DNA of 64,000 bases from NCBI RefSeq assembly GCF_002242805.1, contig NZ_MCGQ01000016.1:248481-312480 (forward strand), read 5' to 3'. Position numbers and translations under genes: made by a program. The stretch's first letter is position 1; each line of letters starts with the position of its first letter. Of the stretch, positions 25,920 to 34,308 are shown in pieces. The notes beneath the pieces are model-generated. The model searched no databases. It saw only the letters and a list, made by a program, of their open reading frames with translations, and was not told the DNA's origin. The stretch is from Streptomyces diastatochromogenes. Lineage in GTDB: Bacteria > Actinomycetota > Actinomycetes > Streptomycetales > Streptomycetaceae.

Positions 25920-26459
25920 ATGGGGGATCGGAAGCAGGCTCGGAACGAGGAGTTCCAGAGCTTCATGGTCGGCCGCTGGCCGCGGCTGATGCGTACGGCA
26001 TTTCTCCTCACGGGGGAGCAGCACGCGGCGGAGGACCTGGTCCAGTCGACGCTCGAACAGGTCTATGTGGCCTGGCGCAGGGTCGGCTCGGCCGACGATC
26101 CGGAGGCGTACGTACGGCGCGTGATGATCAACGCGCACGCGCGCAAGCACAGAAGAAGGCTGAAGGAGTTCCTCGCGCCGAGGGACGACTCGGGTCTGGT
26201 GCACGAGGCGCCCGACACGGGCGACCGCATCGCGCAGGCCGACGACCGCAGCGCCCTGCTCAAGGCGCTCGCCCAACTGCCCGCGCGGCAGCGGGAGGCG
26301 GTGGTCCTGCGCTACTGGGAGGACCTGACGGAGACCCAGACGGCGGAGGCGATGGGCTGCTCGGTCGGCACGGTGAAGAGCAACGCGGCCAAGGGGATCG
26401 CGAAACTCCGCGCCATACCGGGACTGGCCGAGATGGTGACGCAGGGAGGGCGGAAGTGA
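25920..26459 (+). CDS. SigE-family ECF RNA polymerase sigma factor
   Basis: 179 residues from ATG 25920, five bases after a perfect AGGAGG; GTG 25914 is too close to that site. Region 2 (RLMRTAFLLTGEQHAAEDLV then QSTLEQVYVAW) and region 4 (ALAQLPARQREAVVLRYWED then TETQTAEAMGCSVGTVKSN) are complete. It would redirect RNA polymerase to stress or envelope genes. The next gene overlaps by one base and encodes a membrane protein that may act as its anti-sigma partner. Confidence 0.92.
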   Translation: MGDRKQARNEEFQSFMVGRWPRLMRTAFLLTGEQHAAEDLVQSTLEQVYVAWRRVGSADDPEAYVRRVMINAHARKHRRRLKEFLAPRDDSGLVHEAPDTGDRIAQADDRSALLKALAQLPARQREAVVLRYWEDLTETQTAEAMGCSVGTVKSNAAKGIAKLRAIPGLAEMVTQGGRK

Positions 26460-27280
26460 TGAGCGCGGACCAGAACAGGAACCACGACATGAGCCAGACG
26501 GACATCGCCCTCCTCCTCGCGGACGCCGCGGACGAGGTCGAGATCGGTATAGCCCCGGTCCAGGCGGTCATCCGCGGCGGCCGGCGACGCAGAGCGCGGC
26601 GCTGGGCGGTGGCGACGGTTACGGCGCTGGTGGTGGCCGGGTCGACGGGAGCGCTGGCGGTGACGGGGCTGCCGGGCGGCGGCCACGGGGACCGGCAGAC
26701 GAACGTGGCGAAGCCGCCGGCCTCGGCGGAGGCACGGCATGTGTACGAGCCGCAGCGGACCGAGCTGGCGCGCGGGACCTACAAGGGCAAGGAGTGGCAC
26801 GTCACCGTCCAGGTGTGGGGAGCACCGCGCAACGAGGCCGAGGCGGACCGGCAATTCGACGCCATGGCCGAGCTGGGCATCGAGCCGGCGGATGCGCGCA
26901 AGCCCGCCGACCTGATCGGCAAGATCTCGTACTTCGCGACCCGGGGCTGGGGCGAGAACCGGCCGCAGCAGGTCATGTTCAACACGGTCGAGAAGTTCGA
27001 GAAGTACTCCGGCACTGACCTGGAGGCCGCGGCGACCCGTCTGGGATATGGCGGCGAGAGCTCCGGACGGCTGGTGATCGGCATCGTCGCCAAGACGGCC
27101 CGGCAGGTGACCTGCCACTGGAAGGACGGCACGACGGCCGTGGCCGAGCCGACCGAGGGCTTCTCCGCCCACGACACGGGATCGGCGATCCGCGTGGTCG
27201 ACGGCTTCCAGGGCGCCAACTGGTTCGTGTGCACGGGACCGGCGGGAACGTCCTACGCGTCGGCGGAGGTGACGAAGTAG
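26459..27280 (+). CDS. Single-pass membrane protein, candidate partner of the sigma factor
   Basis: 273 residues from ATG 26459, overlapping the sigma factor stop (ATGA-type). The cytoplasmic N-terminus carries an acidic helix (TDIALLLADAADEVEIG) and a basic RRRRARR stop, then one membrane helix (VATVTALVVAGSTGALAVTG) and an external domain with Trp-rich strands. No zinc-binding HxxxCxxC anti-sigma motif is seen, so an anti-sigma role rests on gene order only. Confidence 0.75.
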   Translation: MSADQNRNHDMSQTDIALLLADAADEVEIGIAPVQAVIRGGRRRRARRWAVATVTALVVAGSTGALAVTGLPGGGHGDRQTNVAKPPASAEARHVYEPQRTELARGTYKGKEWHVTVQVWGAPRNEAEADRQFDAMAELGIEPADARKPADLIGKISYFATRGWGENRPQQVMFNTVEKFEKYSGTDLEAAATRLGYGGESSGRLVIGIVAKTARQVTCHWKDGTTAVAEPTEGFSAHDTGSAIRVVDGFQGANWFVCTGPAGTSYASAEVTK

Positions 27281-27293
27281 GACCGCCGGGAGG

Positions 27294-27905
27294 TCACAGC
27301 CACCCCTGCTGCCGGGCCTCCCGCACCGCCTCGGCCCGGTTCCGTGTGCCCGTCTTGCCGATGGCGGACGACAGGTAGTTGCGGACCGTGGACTCGGACA
27401 GATGGAGCCTGCCCGCGATGTCGGCGACCGTCGCCCCGTCCGCCGACGCCTTCAGCACATCGCACTCCCGGGCGGTCAGCGGATTCGGCCCGGCGCTGAG
27501 CGCGGCCGCGGCCAGGGCCGGATCGACCACGGTCTCCCCGGTGAGCACGCGCCGGATCGCCTGGGCCAGCTCCTCCACCGGCCCGTCCTTGACCAGGAAT
27601 CCGGCCGCTCCGGCCTCCATGGCCCGGCGCAGATAGCCGGGCCGGCCGAAGGTGGTCAGGATCAGCACCCGGCAGTCGGGCGCCTGCTCGCGCAGCTCGG
27701 CCGCCGCGTCCAGGCCGCTGATGCCCGGGAGTTCGATGTCCAGCAGGGCCACGTCCGGCCGGCGCAGCAGCGCTTCCGCCACGATCGCGTCGCCGGTCGA
27801 GACCTGGGCGACCACCTCGATGTCGTCCTCCATGCCGAGCAGCAGGGCGAGCGCGCCGCGCATCATGCCCTGGTCCTCGGCGAGGAGGACTCGGATGTTC
27901 TTCAC
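27294..27905 (-). CDS. NarL/FixJ-type two-component response regulator
   Basis: A protein of 203 residues. Receiver domain: acidic pocket ED near residue 9, phospho-acceptor Asp in VALLDIELPGISG, Thr in LILTTFGRPGYL and Lys in GFLVKDGPVEE. The LuxR-type HTH is NPLTARECDVLKASADGATV then ADIAGRLHLSESTVRNYLSS. The cognate kinase is most likely the gene at 29666-30943, on the same strand but separated by the opposite-strand arabinofuranosidase gene. Confidence 0.92.
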   Translation of the reverse strand: MKNIRVLLAEDQGMMRGALALLLGMEDDIEVVAQVSTGDAIVAEALLRRPDVALLDIELPGISGLDAAAELREQAPDCRVLILTTFGRPGYLRRAMEAGAAGFLVKDGPVEELAQAIRRVLTGETVVDPALAAAALSAGPNPLTARECDVLKASADGATVADIAGRLHLSESTVRNYLSSAIGKTGTRNRAEAVREARQQGWL

Positions 27906-28017
27906 GGTCCAAGCGTAGCCAAGGGCGGGAAATTAAAGACTCGTCATGGTTCCGGTCCGCAGGGGTTGACGGCCCCTGGGGACCCGCAAACAATCGCCTC
28001 TGCATTTCCGGTAATTG

Positions 28018-28077
28018 TTCGGCATTTCGACGTCGAATGGGTTCGGTATTTCGATCGAACGACGTCCGGTATTTCGA
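28018..28077. promoter_or_regulatory. Three direct repeats upstream of the arabinofuranosidase
   Basis: TTCGGCATTTCGA (28018-28030), TTCGGTATTTCGA (28042-28054) and TCCGGTATTTCGA (28065-28077) are spaced 24 and 23 bp apart. They lie 43-102 bp before the GTG start and look like a regulator array. The AT content is higher than in surrounding DNA. The rest of the 27906-28119 gap shows nothing else. Confidence 0.6.
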
Positions 28078-28119
28078 CCAACACCCCGCACCGCCCTACC
28101 AGGAACCGAAGAGGTGCAC

Positions 28120-29688
28120 GTGCTCCCCACACTCCTGCGCTCATGTCCACGGCGGCTCAGAAGCGCCGTCCTCTCCGTGCTCGCGGCCTTCGCGACCATC
28201 GCCGCGCTCGTCGTCGGCGTCGGCGCCCCACAGGCCGCCGCCGCGAGTTCGCTGCCCTGTGACGTCTACGCGGCCGCCGGCACGCCCTGCGTCGCCGCGC
28301 ACAGCCTGGTCCGGGCGCTGTACTCGTCGTACAGCGGCTCGCTCTACCAGGTGAAGCGGGCCTCCGACGGCGCCACCGCGAACATCGGCCTGCTGGCCAC
28401 CGGCGGATACGCCAACGCGGCCGCCCAGGACTCCTTCTGCTCCGGCACGACCTGCATCATCACCGAGATCTACGACCAGTCCCCGCGCCACAACCATCTC
28501 ACCATCGAGGGCGCGGGCGGAGCCGGCGCGGCCGACGTCGGCTCGCCCGCCGACGCCCTGCCGGTGACCGTCGGCGGACACCAGGTCTACGGCCTGGAGA
28601 TATCCGCCGGCATGGGCTACCGGGACAACTCCACCTCGGGCGTGGCCGTGAACGGGCAGGCCGAGGGGATGTACATGGTGACCTCGGGCACCCACGTCAA
28701 CAACCGCTGCTGCTTCGACTACGGCAACGCCGAGACGAACAACACGGACACCGGCAACGGTCACATGGACGCCATCAACTTCGGCACCGAGTGCTGGTTC
28801 TCGCCCTGCTACGGGCAGGGACCGTGGGTGCAGGCCGACCTGGAGAACGGGCTGTTCCAGTCCGACGCCGGGTACAGCAAGAACACCTCCAACACCGGCA
28901 CCGGACCCCTGCCGTTCGTGACCGCGCTGCTGAAGAACAACGGGCAGAACCATTTCGCGCTGAAATACGGCAATGCGCAATCCGGCGGGCTCACGACGAC
29001 CTATTCCGGCGGTGAGCCGACCACGAGTGGCTACTCGCCGATGCACCAGGAGGGCGCGATCGTCCTCGGCACCGGCGGCGACAACAGCAACGGCTCCATC
29101 GGGTCCTTCTTCGAGGGCGTGATGACCTCCGGCATCCCGACGGACGCCGCCGACGACGCCGTCCAGTCCAACATCGTCTCCGTCGGCTACGGCGGTTCGA
29201 CCGGCAGCACCGGCACACTCAACGCCGGCTCGGAGATCTCGCTGCGCGCGACGACCTCCTGCTGCACCACCGACTACGTCCGCCATCAGAACGACGCGGC
29301 CGTCATCTCCCCGCTGACGTCGAGCAGTTCGTCCCTCGACAAGAGCGACGCCACCTGGATCGTCCGCAAGGGCCTCGCCGACAGCTCCTGTGTCTCCTTC
29401 GAGTCGCGGAACTACCCCGGTGACTTCCTGCGCCACTACAACTACCGGCTCTACCGGCAGCCCATGGACGGCACCAGCCAGTTCCGGGCGGACGCCACCT
29501 TCTGTCCGCAGACCGGCAAGAGCGGCACGGGCACCTCGTTCGCCTCGTACAACTACCCGACGAAGTACCTGCGCCACTACAACAACAACGTCTACATAGC
29601 GAGCAACGGCGGCTCCAACGCCTGGGACAGCAGCACCTCCTGGAGCGACGACGTCAGCTGGGCGGTCAGCGCGCCCTGGGCGCCGTAG
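28120..29688 (+). CDS. Secreted alpha-L-arabinofuranosidase (GH54 + CBM42)
   Basis: 522 residues from GTG 28120 behind GAAGAGG. A signal peptide (SVLAAFATIAALVVGVGAPQ, cleaved near AAAASS) precedes a GH54 domain (LPCDVYAAAGTPCVAAHSLV, TCIITEIYDQSPRHNHL, the vicinal CC in NNRCCFDYGNAE, INFGTECWF). A C-terminal arabinose-binding CBM42/AbfB domain (SFESRNYPGDFLRHYNYRLY then SFASYNYPTKYLRHYNN) follows. It removes arabinose side chains from arabinoxylan outside the cell. The last 23 bp overlap the convergent histidine kinase gene. Confidence 0.93.
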   Translation: MLPTLLRSCPRRLRSAVLSVLAAFATIAALVVGVGAPQAAAASSLPCDVYAAAGTPCVAAHSLVRALYSSYSGSLYQVKRASDGATANIGLLATGGYANAAAQDSFCSGTTCIITEIYDQSPRHNHLTIEGAGGAGAADVGSPADALPVTVGGHQVYGLEISAGMGYRDNSTSGVAVNGQAEGMYMVTSGTHVNNRCCFDYGNAETNNTDTGNGHMDAINFGTECWFSPCYGQGPWVQADLENGLFQSDAGYSKNTSNTGTGPLPFVTALLKNNGQNHFALKYGNAQSGGLTTTYSGGEPTTSGYSPMHQEGAIVLGTGGDNSNGSIGSFFEGVMTSGIPTDAADDAVQSNIVSVGYGGSTGSTGTLNAGSEISLRATTSCCTTDYVRHQNDAAVISPLTSSSSSLDKSDATWIVRKGLADSSCVSFESRNYPGDFLRHYNYRLYRQPMDGTSQFRADATFCPQTGKSGTGTSFASYNYPTKYLRHYNNNVYIASNGGSNAWDSSTSWSDDVSWAVSAPWAP

Positions 29689-30943
29689 CCACTGCCACAG
29701 CGGTCAGATCCGTCGGCTCCACCGGGAGTTCGGCGGTGACCGCGAAGCCGCCGCGCGGCGACGGGCCGGCCCTGAGGGAGCCGCCCGCCGCCGCGAGGCG
29801 CTCGGTCAGACCCTTCAGACCGGTCCCGCCGATGCCCTCGGCGGGGCGTGTGACGGCCTTGCCGGAGCCGTTGTCGGTGACGGTGAGCCGGGCCTGCTCG
29901 GCGGTGCTCTCGACGGTGATCTCGCAGCGGGTGGCGTCGCTGTGCCGGACGACGTTGGTGACCGCCTCGCGCACCACCCAGCCGAGCAGCGCCTCGGTCT
30001 GCGGGGCCAGCGGCGTCCCGGACTGGCGCACCTCCGGCTCCACGCTCGACGCGGACAGCGCCGAGCGGGCCCGGGTCAGTTCGGTGGCCAGGCTGCCCTC
30101 GCGGTAGCCGGTCACCGCCTCGCGGATCTCGGTCAGCGCCTGCCGGCCCACCGACTCGATGTCACCGATCTGCGTGAGCGCCGCGTCCATGTCGCGCGGG
30201 GCCAGCCGCCGGGCCGCCTCCGACTTCACCACGATCACCGACAGGGTGTGGCCGAGCAGGTCGTGCAGATCGCGGGAGAAGCGCAGCCGCTCCTTCTCCA
30301 CCGCCCGCCGGGCCAGCTCCTCCCGGGCCGCGCGCAGCTCCCGCACGGCCTCGGACAGGCCGAGGATCGCGGCGGTCACCATGCTCGACAGGAAGGTCGC
30401 GTACCCGATGTTCGTCGCGTCCCCCCAGTTGTCGCGGACGCCGGACACGGCCGTCGCGTACACCGCGAGCAGCACTCCGGTACGGCCCAGCCAGGGACCG
30501 CGCAGAGTGGCGCCGGTCGCGAGGCCCAGCAGTGGGAAGAACATCAGCCAGTTGCCGCCGTATCCGACGGCCAGGCCCGTGGTCACCAGGCCCATCAGCC
30601 CCAGCGCCACCCGGGTGGAGACCGACTCGCGCCTCTCGCGGTCGAAGGCGCGGAAGGTGACGTAGATGTACAGCGAGTTGAAGGCGAGCAGCCCCAGACC
30701 GCCGACCCACGGGTTCGGGGTCTCGCCCTGCAGCAGATTGGAGAAGGACCCCATGCCCATCAGCAGCCAGGGCAGCAGCGCGAAGCCGGTGGGCGGCGGC
30801 CCCGGGTGGTCGACGTCCGGGGTCTTCCCGTTCTTCCGGGCGGCCTTCTGCGCGGCTTGGAACCGCTCCATGTCCGCCCGCCATCGGGCTCGCGCCTCCT
30901 GCACGGCCTGGAAGTGGCATCTCGCCCCTGTCCACCACGACAT
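29666..30943 (-). CDS. Sensor histidine kinase (HisKA_3)
   Basis: A protein of 425 residues. A cytoplasmic N-terminus is followed by about five to six membrane segments (FALLPWLLMGMGSF, GLGLLAFNSLYIYV, VALGLMGLVTTGLAVGYGGN and others). The dimerisation domain has phospho-acceptor His in RFSRDLHDLLGHTLSVIVVK, and the ATPase domain has VVREAVTNVVRHSD and VTDNGSGKA, GTGLKGLTER. It should phosphorylate the NarL-type regulator at 27294-27905. Downstream of it, on the opposite strand, sits the arabinofuranosidase gene. Confidence 0.92.
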   Translation of the reverse strand: MSWWTGARCHFQAVQEARARWRADMERFQAAQKAARKNGKTPDVDHPGPPPTGFALLPWLLMGMGSFSNLLQGETPNPWVGGLGLLAFNSLYIYVTFRAFDRERRESVSTRVALGLMGLVTTGLAVGYGGNWLMFFPLLGLATGATLRGPWLGRTGVLLAVYATAVSGVRDNWGDATNIGYATFLSSMVTAAILGLSEAVRELRAAREELARRAVEKERLRFSRDLHDLLGHTLSVIVVKSEAARRLAPRDMDAALTQIGDIESVGRQALTEIREAVTGYREGSLATELTRARSALSASSVEPEVRQSGTPLAPQTEALLGWVVREAVTNVVRHSDATRCEITVESTAEQARLTVTDNGSGKAVTRPAEGIGGTGLKGLTERLAAAGGSLRAGPSPRGGFAVTAELPVEPTDLTAVAVATAPRAR

Positions 30944-31155
30944 CTCTCTGTCCCCCGATCAGATGGTTGCCGCCCTGCGGCGGTACGACAGCACAGCGTA
31001 CGAACCGAACGCCGGCAGCCGGATGGTCAGCACGATGATCGCACCGGGGCCGGCGCGCCGCGTCTGCCTCATGCCTACGACGGTAGGAGTCCGGGACCGC
31101 CACCGGCAGATGCGGATGTCCGCACTCGGGCAGTACAAATGTCACAGCCACGCCG
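30944..31155. other. Gap upstream of the histidine kinase
   Basis: No gene is firmly supported here. A 37-codon minus-strand frame (30959-31072; begins MRQTRRAGPGAIIVLTIRL) precedes the kinase but has no convincing ribosome site. The gap probably contains the kinase promoter and the divergent promoter of the MaoC operon. Confidence 0.4.
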
Positions 31156-31172
31156 CCTGACACAGTGTCAGG
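31156..31172. promoter_or_regulatory. 17-bp palindrome CCTGACACAGTGTCAGG
   Basis: A perfect inverted repeat around one central base. It lies between the kinase and MaoC genes and 47 bp before the KstR-type site. It is probably an operator for a dimeric regulator, whose identity is unknown. Confidence 0.5.
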
Positions 31173-31218
31173 AGTCTTCACAACTGCGGAGTGCTGGGCT
31201 ATACAGGGGGCGCCGGAC

Positions 31219-31232
31219 TGGAACGCGTTCTA
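31219..31232. promoter_or_regulatory. KstR-type operator upstream of the MaoC-ADH-SDR operon
   Basis: TGGAACGCGTTCTA matches TNNAACNNGTTNNA. It lies 78 bp before the MaoC start codon, in the promoter region of the operon. Confidence 0.7.
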
Positions 31233-31310
31233 GATCCGCCCCTGGACGACCTCGGTGCGGCCGACGGTGCGGACGTCCGCGCCGAGGTCTTGAGACCCGT
31301 CAGGAGCCCC

Positions 31311-32186
31311 ATGCCCATCGACGCAGCCAAGGCCCTCGCCGCCGAGCCCCGGACCGGCGAGATCACCTGGACCGCCAAGGACGTCCAGCTCTACCACCTC
31401 GGCATCGGCGCCGGCGCGAACCCGGACAAGGACAGCCCCGCCACCGACCCCGACGAGCTGCGCTACACCCTGGAGTCCCGGCTGCACGTGCTGCCGAGCT
31501 TCGCGACCGTCGCCGGTGCCGGCTCGCCCGGGGTGATCAGCGGCCTGTCCATGCCCGGCGTCGACGTCGACCTGGCCAAGGTGCTGCACGGTGGCCAGAC
31601 GCTGCGCATCCACCGGCCCCTGCCGGCCGAGGGCACCGCCACCGTCACCGGCCGCATCGCCGCCGTGTACGACAAGGGCAAGGCCGCCGTCCTCGTCATG
31701 CGCACCGAAGTCACCGACGCCGAGGGCCCGCTGTGGACCAACGACGCCCAGATCTTCGTACGCGGGGAAGGCGGCTGGGGCGGCGACCGCGGCCCCTCCA
31801 CGCGCCTGGAACCACCCACCGGCGAACCCGACCGGACCGTCGAGCGGCCCGTCCGCGCCGACCAGGCCCTGCTCTACCGCCTCTCCGGCGACCACAACCC
31901 CCTGCACGCCGACCCCGAGTTCGCCAAGCTCGCCGGGTTCGACCGGCCCATCCTGCACGGGCTGTGCACCTACGGCATCACGCTGAAGGCGGTCGTGGAC
32001 ACGCTGCTCGGCGGCGATGTGACCCGGGTGCGCGAGTACACCACCCGGTTCGCCGGGGTCGTGTACCCGGGGGAGACCCTGCGGATCCGGATGTGGCGGC
32101 GGGAGGGCGAGGTCCGGGTCGCGGTCAGCGCTATCGAGCGGGAGGACGCGCCCGTCCTGGCCGACACCATCGTTCAGCACTCCTGA
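31311..32186 (+). CDS. MaoC-family enoyl-CoA hydratase (Hsd4B-like)
   Basis: 291 residues from ATG 31311 behind CAGGAG. Double hot-dog fold: an N-terminal domain (TWTAKDVQLYHLGIGAGAN) and a C-terminal MaoC domain with the hydratase motif YRLSGDHNPLHADPEFAKLA then GFDRPILHGLCTYGI (Asp and His catalytic). It hydrates 2-enoyl-CoA esters. Double-domain MaoC proteins of this type act on steroid side chains in mycobacteria. The KstR-type operator and the linked ADH and SDR genes support that use here. Confidence 0.9.
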   Translation: MPIDAAKALAAEPRTGEITWTAKDVQLYHLGIGAGANPDKDSPATDPDELRYTLESRLHVLPSFATVAGAGSPGVISGLSMPGVDVDLAKVLHGGQTLRIHRPLPAEGTATVTGRIAAVYDKGKAAVLVMRTEVTDAEGPLWTNDAQIFVRGEGGWGGDRGPSTRLEPPTGEPDRTVERPVRADQALLYRLSGDHNPLHADPEFAKLAGFDRPILHGLCTYGITLKAVVDTLLGGDVTRVREYTTRFAGVVYPGETLRIRMWRREGEVRVAVSAIEREDAPVLADTIVQHS

Positions 32187-32210
32187 AGAGCCTCCGAGGG
32201 GAGCCGCACC

Positions 32211-33287
32211 ATGCGCGCAGCCGTACTGCACGAGATCGGCCAGGAAAAGCTGGAAGTCATCGAGGACATCGAGGCGGTGGGCTTTGGCCCCGGCAAGGTG
32301 AGGGTCCGGGTGCGGGCCACCGGGCTGTGCCACTCGGACCTGTCGGCGATGAACGGGGTGCTGCCCCAGCCGGCCCCGTTCGTGCCCGGGCACGAGGGTG
32401 CGGGCGAGATCATCGAAGTCGGCGAGAACGTAAGCCACTTGAAGCCCGGCGACCGGGTCGTCCTCTGCTGGCTGCCCGCCTGCGGCGCATGTCCCGCCTG
32501 CAAGCGCGGCCAGACCGAGCTGTGCCTGGCCGGGTTCATGAACGCGGGCACCCCCAACTTCAAGCGCCCCGGCGGTGACGTCTTCGGCTTCGCGGGCACC
32601 GGCACCTTCGCCGAGGAGGTCGTCGTGGACGCGGGCTGCGCGGTGCCCATCCCGGACGACGTGCCCTTCGACATCGCCGCCCTCATCGGCTGCGGCGTGA
32701 CGACCGGACTCGGCGCCGCCCTCAACACCGCCGATGTGGAAGCCGGTTCGTCGGTCGCCGTCATCGGCTGCGGCGGCGTCGGCATCTCCGCCATCCAGGG
32801 CGCGCGGCTCAAGGGAGCCGCCGAGATAGTCGCCGTGGACCCGGTCGCCTCCCGGCGCGAGTCCGCGCTCCGGTTCGGTGCCACGAAGGCCGTATCACCG
32901 GAGGAGCTGGCCGACGCCAAGCAGCAGGTCACCGGCGGCGAGGGCTTCGACTACGTCTTCGAGGTCGTCGGCCGGTCCGCCACCGCCCGCACCGCGTACG
33001 AGAACACCCGGCGCGGCGGCACCCTCGTCGTGGTCGGCGCGGGCGCCATGGACGACTTCCTGCAGCTCAACATGTTCGAGCTGTTCTTCGACGAGAAGCG
33101 GATACTGCCCTCCATGTACGGCGGCGGAGACGTCCTGCGCTCCTACGAGCGCACCATCGCCCTGTGGCGGGCGGGCCGCATCGACCTGGAGGGCCTGATC
33201 ACCCACCGGGTGCCGCTGGCGGAGATCAACGAGGCCCTGGACCAGATGCGTACCGGGACGGCCCTGCGTACGTGCATCGAGATCTGA
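32211..33287 (+). CDS. Zinc-dependent alcohol dehydrogenase (class III/NDMA-like)
   Basis: 358 residues from ATG 32211 behind GAGGGGAG. Catalytic zinc ligands are in GLCHSDLSAMNG (Cys) and VPGHEGAGEIIEVG (His-Glu). The structural-zinc cysteines occur in CGACPACKRGQTELC, and the cofactor loop is VAVIGCGGVGISAIQGARL. It oxidises an alcohol, perhaps a side-chain hydroxyl, with NAD+ or a bound cofactor. It lies 24 bp after the MaoC gene and 12 bp before the SDR gene, in one operon. Confidence 0.9.
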   Translation: MRAAVLHEIGQEKLEVIEDIEAVGFGPGKVRVRVRATGLCHSDLSAMNGVLPQPAPFVPGHEGAGEIIEVGENVSHLKPGDRVVLCWLPACGACPACKRGQTELCLAGFMNAGTPNFKRPGGDVFGFAGTGTFAEEVVVDAGCAVPIPDDVPFDIAALIGCGVTTGLGAALNTADVEAGSSVAVIGCGGVGISAIQGARLKGAAEIVAVDPVASRRESALRFGATKAVSPEELADAKQQVTGGEGFDYVFEVVGRSATARTAYENTRRGGTLVVVGAGAMDDFLQLNMFELFFDEKRILPSMYGGGDVLRSYERTIALWRAGRIDLEGLITHRVPLAEINEALDQMRTGTALRTCIEI

Positions 33288-33299
33288 GGACGGACGGGC

Positions 33300-34238
33300 A
33301 TGCCACTGCCACTTGAGGGACTGTCCGCCGTCGTCACCGGCGCCGGGCGCGGTCTCGGCCGGGCCGAGGCACTCGAACTCGCCCGGCTCGGCGCGGCCGT
33401 CGTCGTCAACGACTACGGACAGACCGGCCGCGACGGCTCCGGCGAGGCCTCGGCGGGGCCCGCCGAGGAGGTCGCCGCCGAGATACGCCAGACGGGCGGC
33501 CGGGCGGTCGCGCACACCGGAGACGTCGCCGACTTCCAGCAGGCCCGTGAACTCGTCGACCTGGCCGTCGCCGAGTTCGGCAAGCTGGACATCCTCGTCA
33601 ACAACGCGGGCATCCTGCGCGACCGCATGGTCTTCTCCATGACCGAGGGCGAGTGGGACTCGGTGATCCGCGTCCACCTCAAGGGACACTTCAACACCAC
33701 CCGCTTCGCCGCCGCACACTGGCGCGAGCGCTCCAAGGCGGCCGGGGCGGCGGTGTACGGGAGGATCGTGAACACCTCCTCGGAGGCGTTCCTGGCCGGC
33801 TCCGCCGGACAGCCCAACTACGCGGCGGCGAAGGGCGGAATCGTCGGCCTGACCACCTCCACCGCCCTCGCCCTCGCCAAGTACGGCGTCACCGCCAACG
33901 TGATCTGCCCGCGCGCCCGGACCCGGATGACCCAGGACGTCTTCGCGGGCTTCCAGGAGCCGGACGAGGGCCTCGACCCGCTCGCCCCCGAGCATGTCGC
34001 CCCGCTCGTCGGCTACCTGGCCTCACCCGCCGCCGCCCGGGTCAACGGCCAGCTGCTCGTCGTCCACGGCGGCATGGTCGCCGTGGTGGAACGGCCGCGG
34101 GTGCAGGCGAAGTTCGACAGCAAGCAGGAGACGTTCACGTACGACGAACTCGACGCGCTGCTCACCCCGCACTACGCGGACCGGCCGCCGGGGGAGACGT
34201 TCGCGGCCGCGGAGGTGCTGGGCCTCAAGCGCGGCTGA
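33300..34238 (+). CDS. Short-chain dehydrogenase/reductase (Hsd4A-like 3-hydroxyacyl-CoA dehydrogenase)
   Basis: A protein of 312 residues. NAD-binding motif SAVVTGAGRGLGRAEALELA, LDILVNNAGILRDRMVFSM, and catalytic Ser/Tyr/Lys in NTSSEAFLAGSAGQPNYAAAK. The layout matches the dehydrogenase half of peroxisomal multifunctional enzyme type 2. With the MaoC hydratase two genes upstream it reconstitutes the hydratase/dehydrogenase pair of beta-oxidation. It ends the operon before a strong terminator. Confidence 0.9.
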   Translation: MPLPLEGLSAVVTGAGRGLGRAEALELARLGAAVVVNDYGQTGRDGSGEASAGPAEEVAAEIRQTGGRAVAHTGDVADFQQARELVDLAVAEFGKLDILVNNAGILRDRMVFSMTEGEWDSVIRVHLKGHFNTTRFAAAHWRERSKAAGAAVYGRIVNTSSEAFLAGSAGQPNYAAAKGGIVGLTTSTALALAKYGVTANVICPRARTRMTQDVFAGFQEPDEGLDPLAPEHVAPLVGYLASPAAARVNGQLLVVHGGMVAVVERPRVQAKFDSKQETFTYDELDALLTPHYADRPPGETFAAAEVLGLKRG

Positions 34239-34260
34239 CGCAAAGGAAAGAGGCAAAGGA

Positions 34261-34298
34261 AAGAGGGGGTGCCCGTCGTGCGACGGGCACCCCCTCTT
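34261..34298. terminator. Bidirectional hairpin terminator
   Basis: AAGAGGGGGTGCCCGTCG pairs perfectly with CGACGGGCACCCCCTCTT over 18 bp around a two-base turn. It closes the SDR operon on the plus strand, and the small minus-strand gene ends 10 bp away. Confidence 0.9.
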
Positions 34299-34308
34299 CT
34301 CTCTCCTG

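Noticed and set aside
30959..31072. 37-codon minus-strand ORF upstream of the histidine kinase
   Set aside because: No clear ribosome site and no recognisable motif; mentioned only as a possibility in the gap description.
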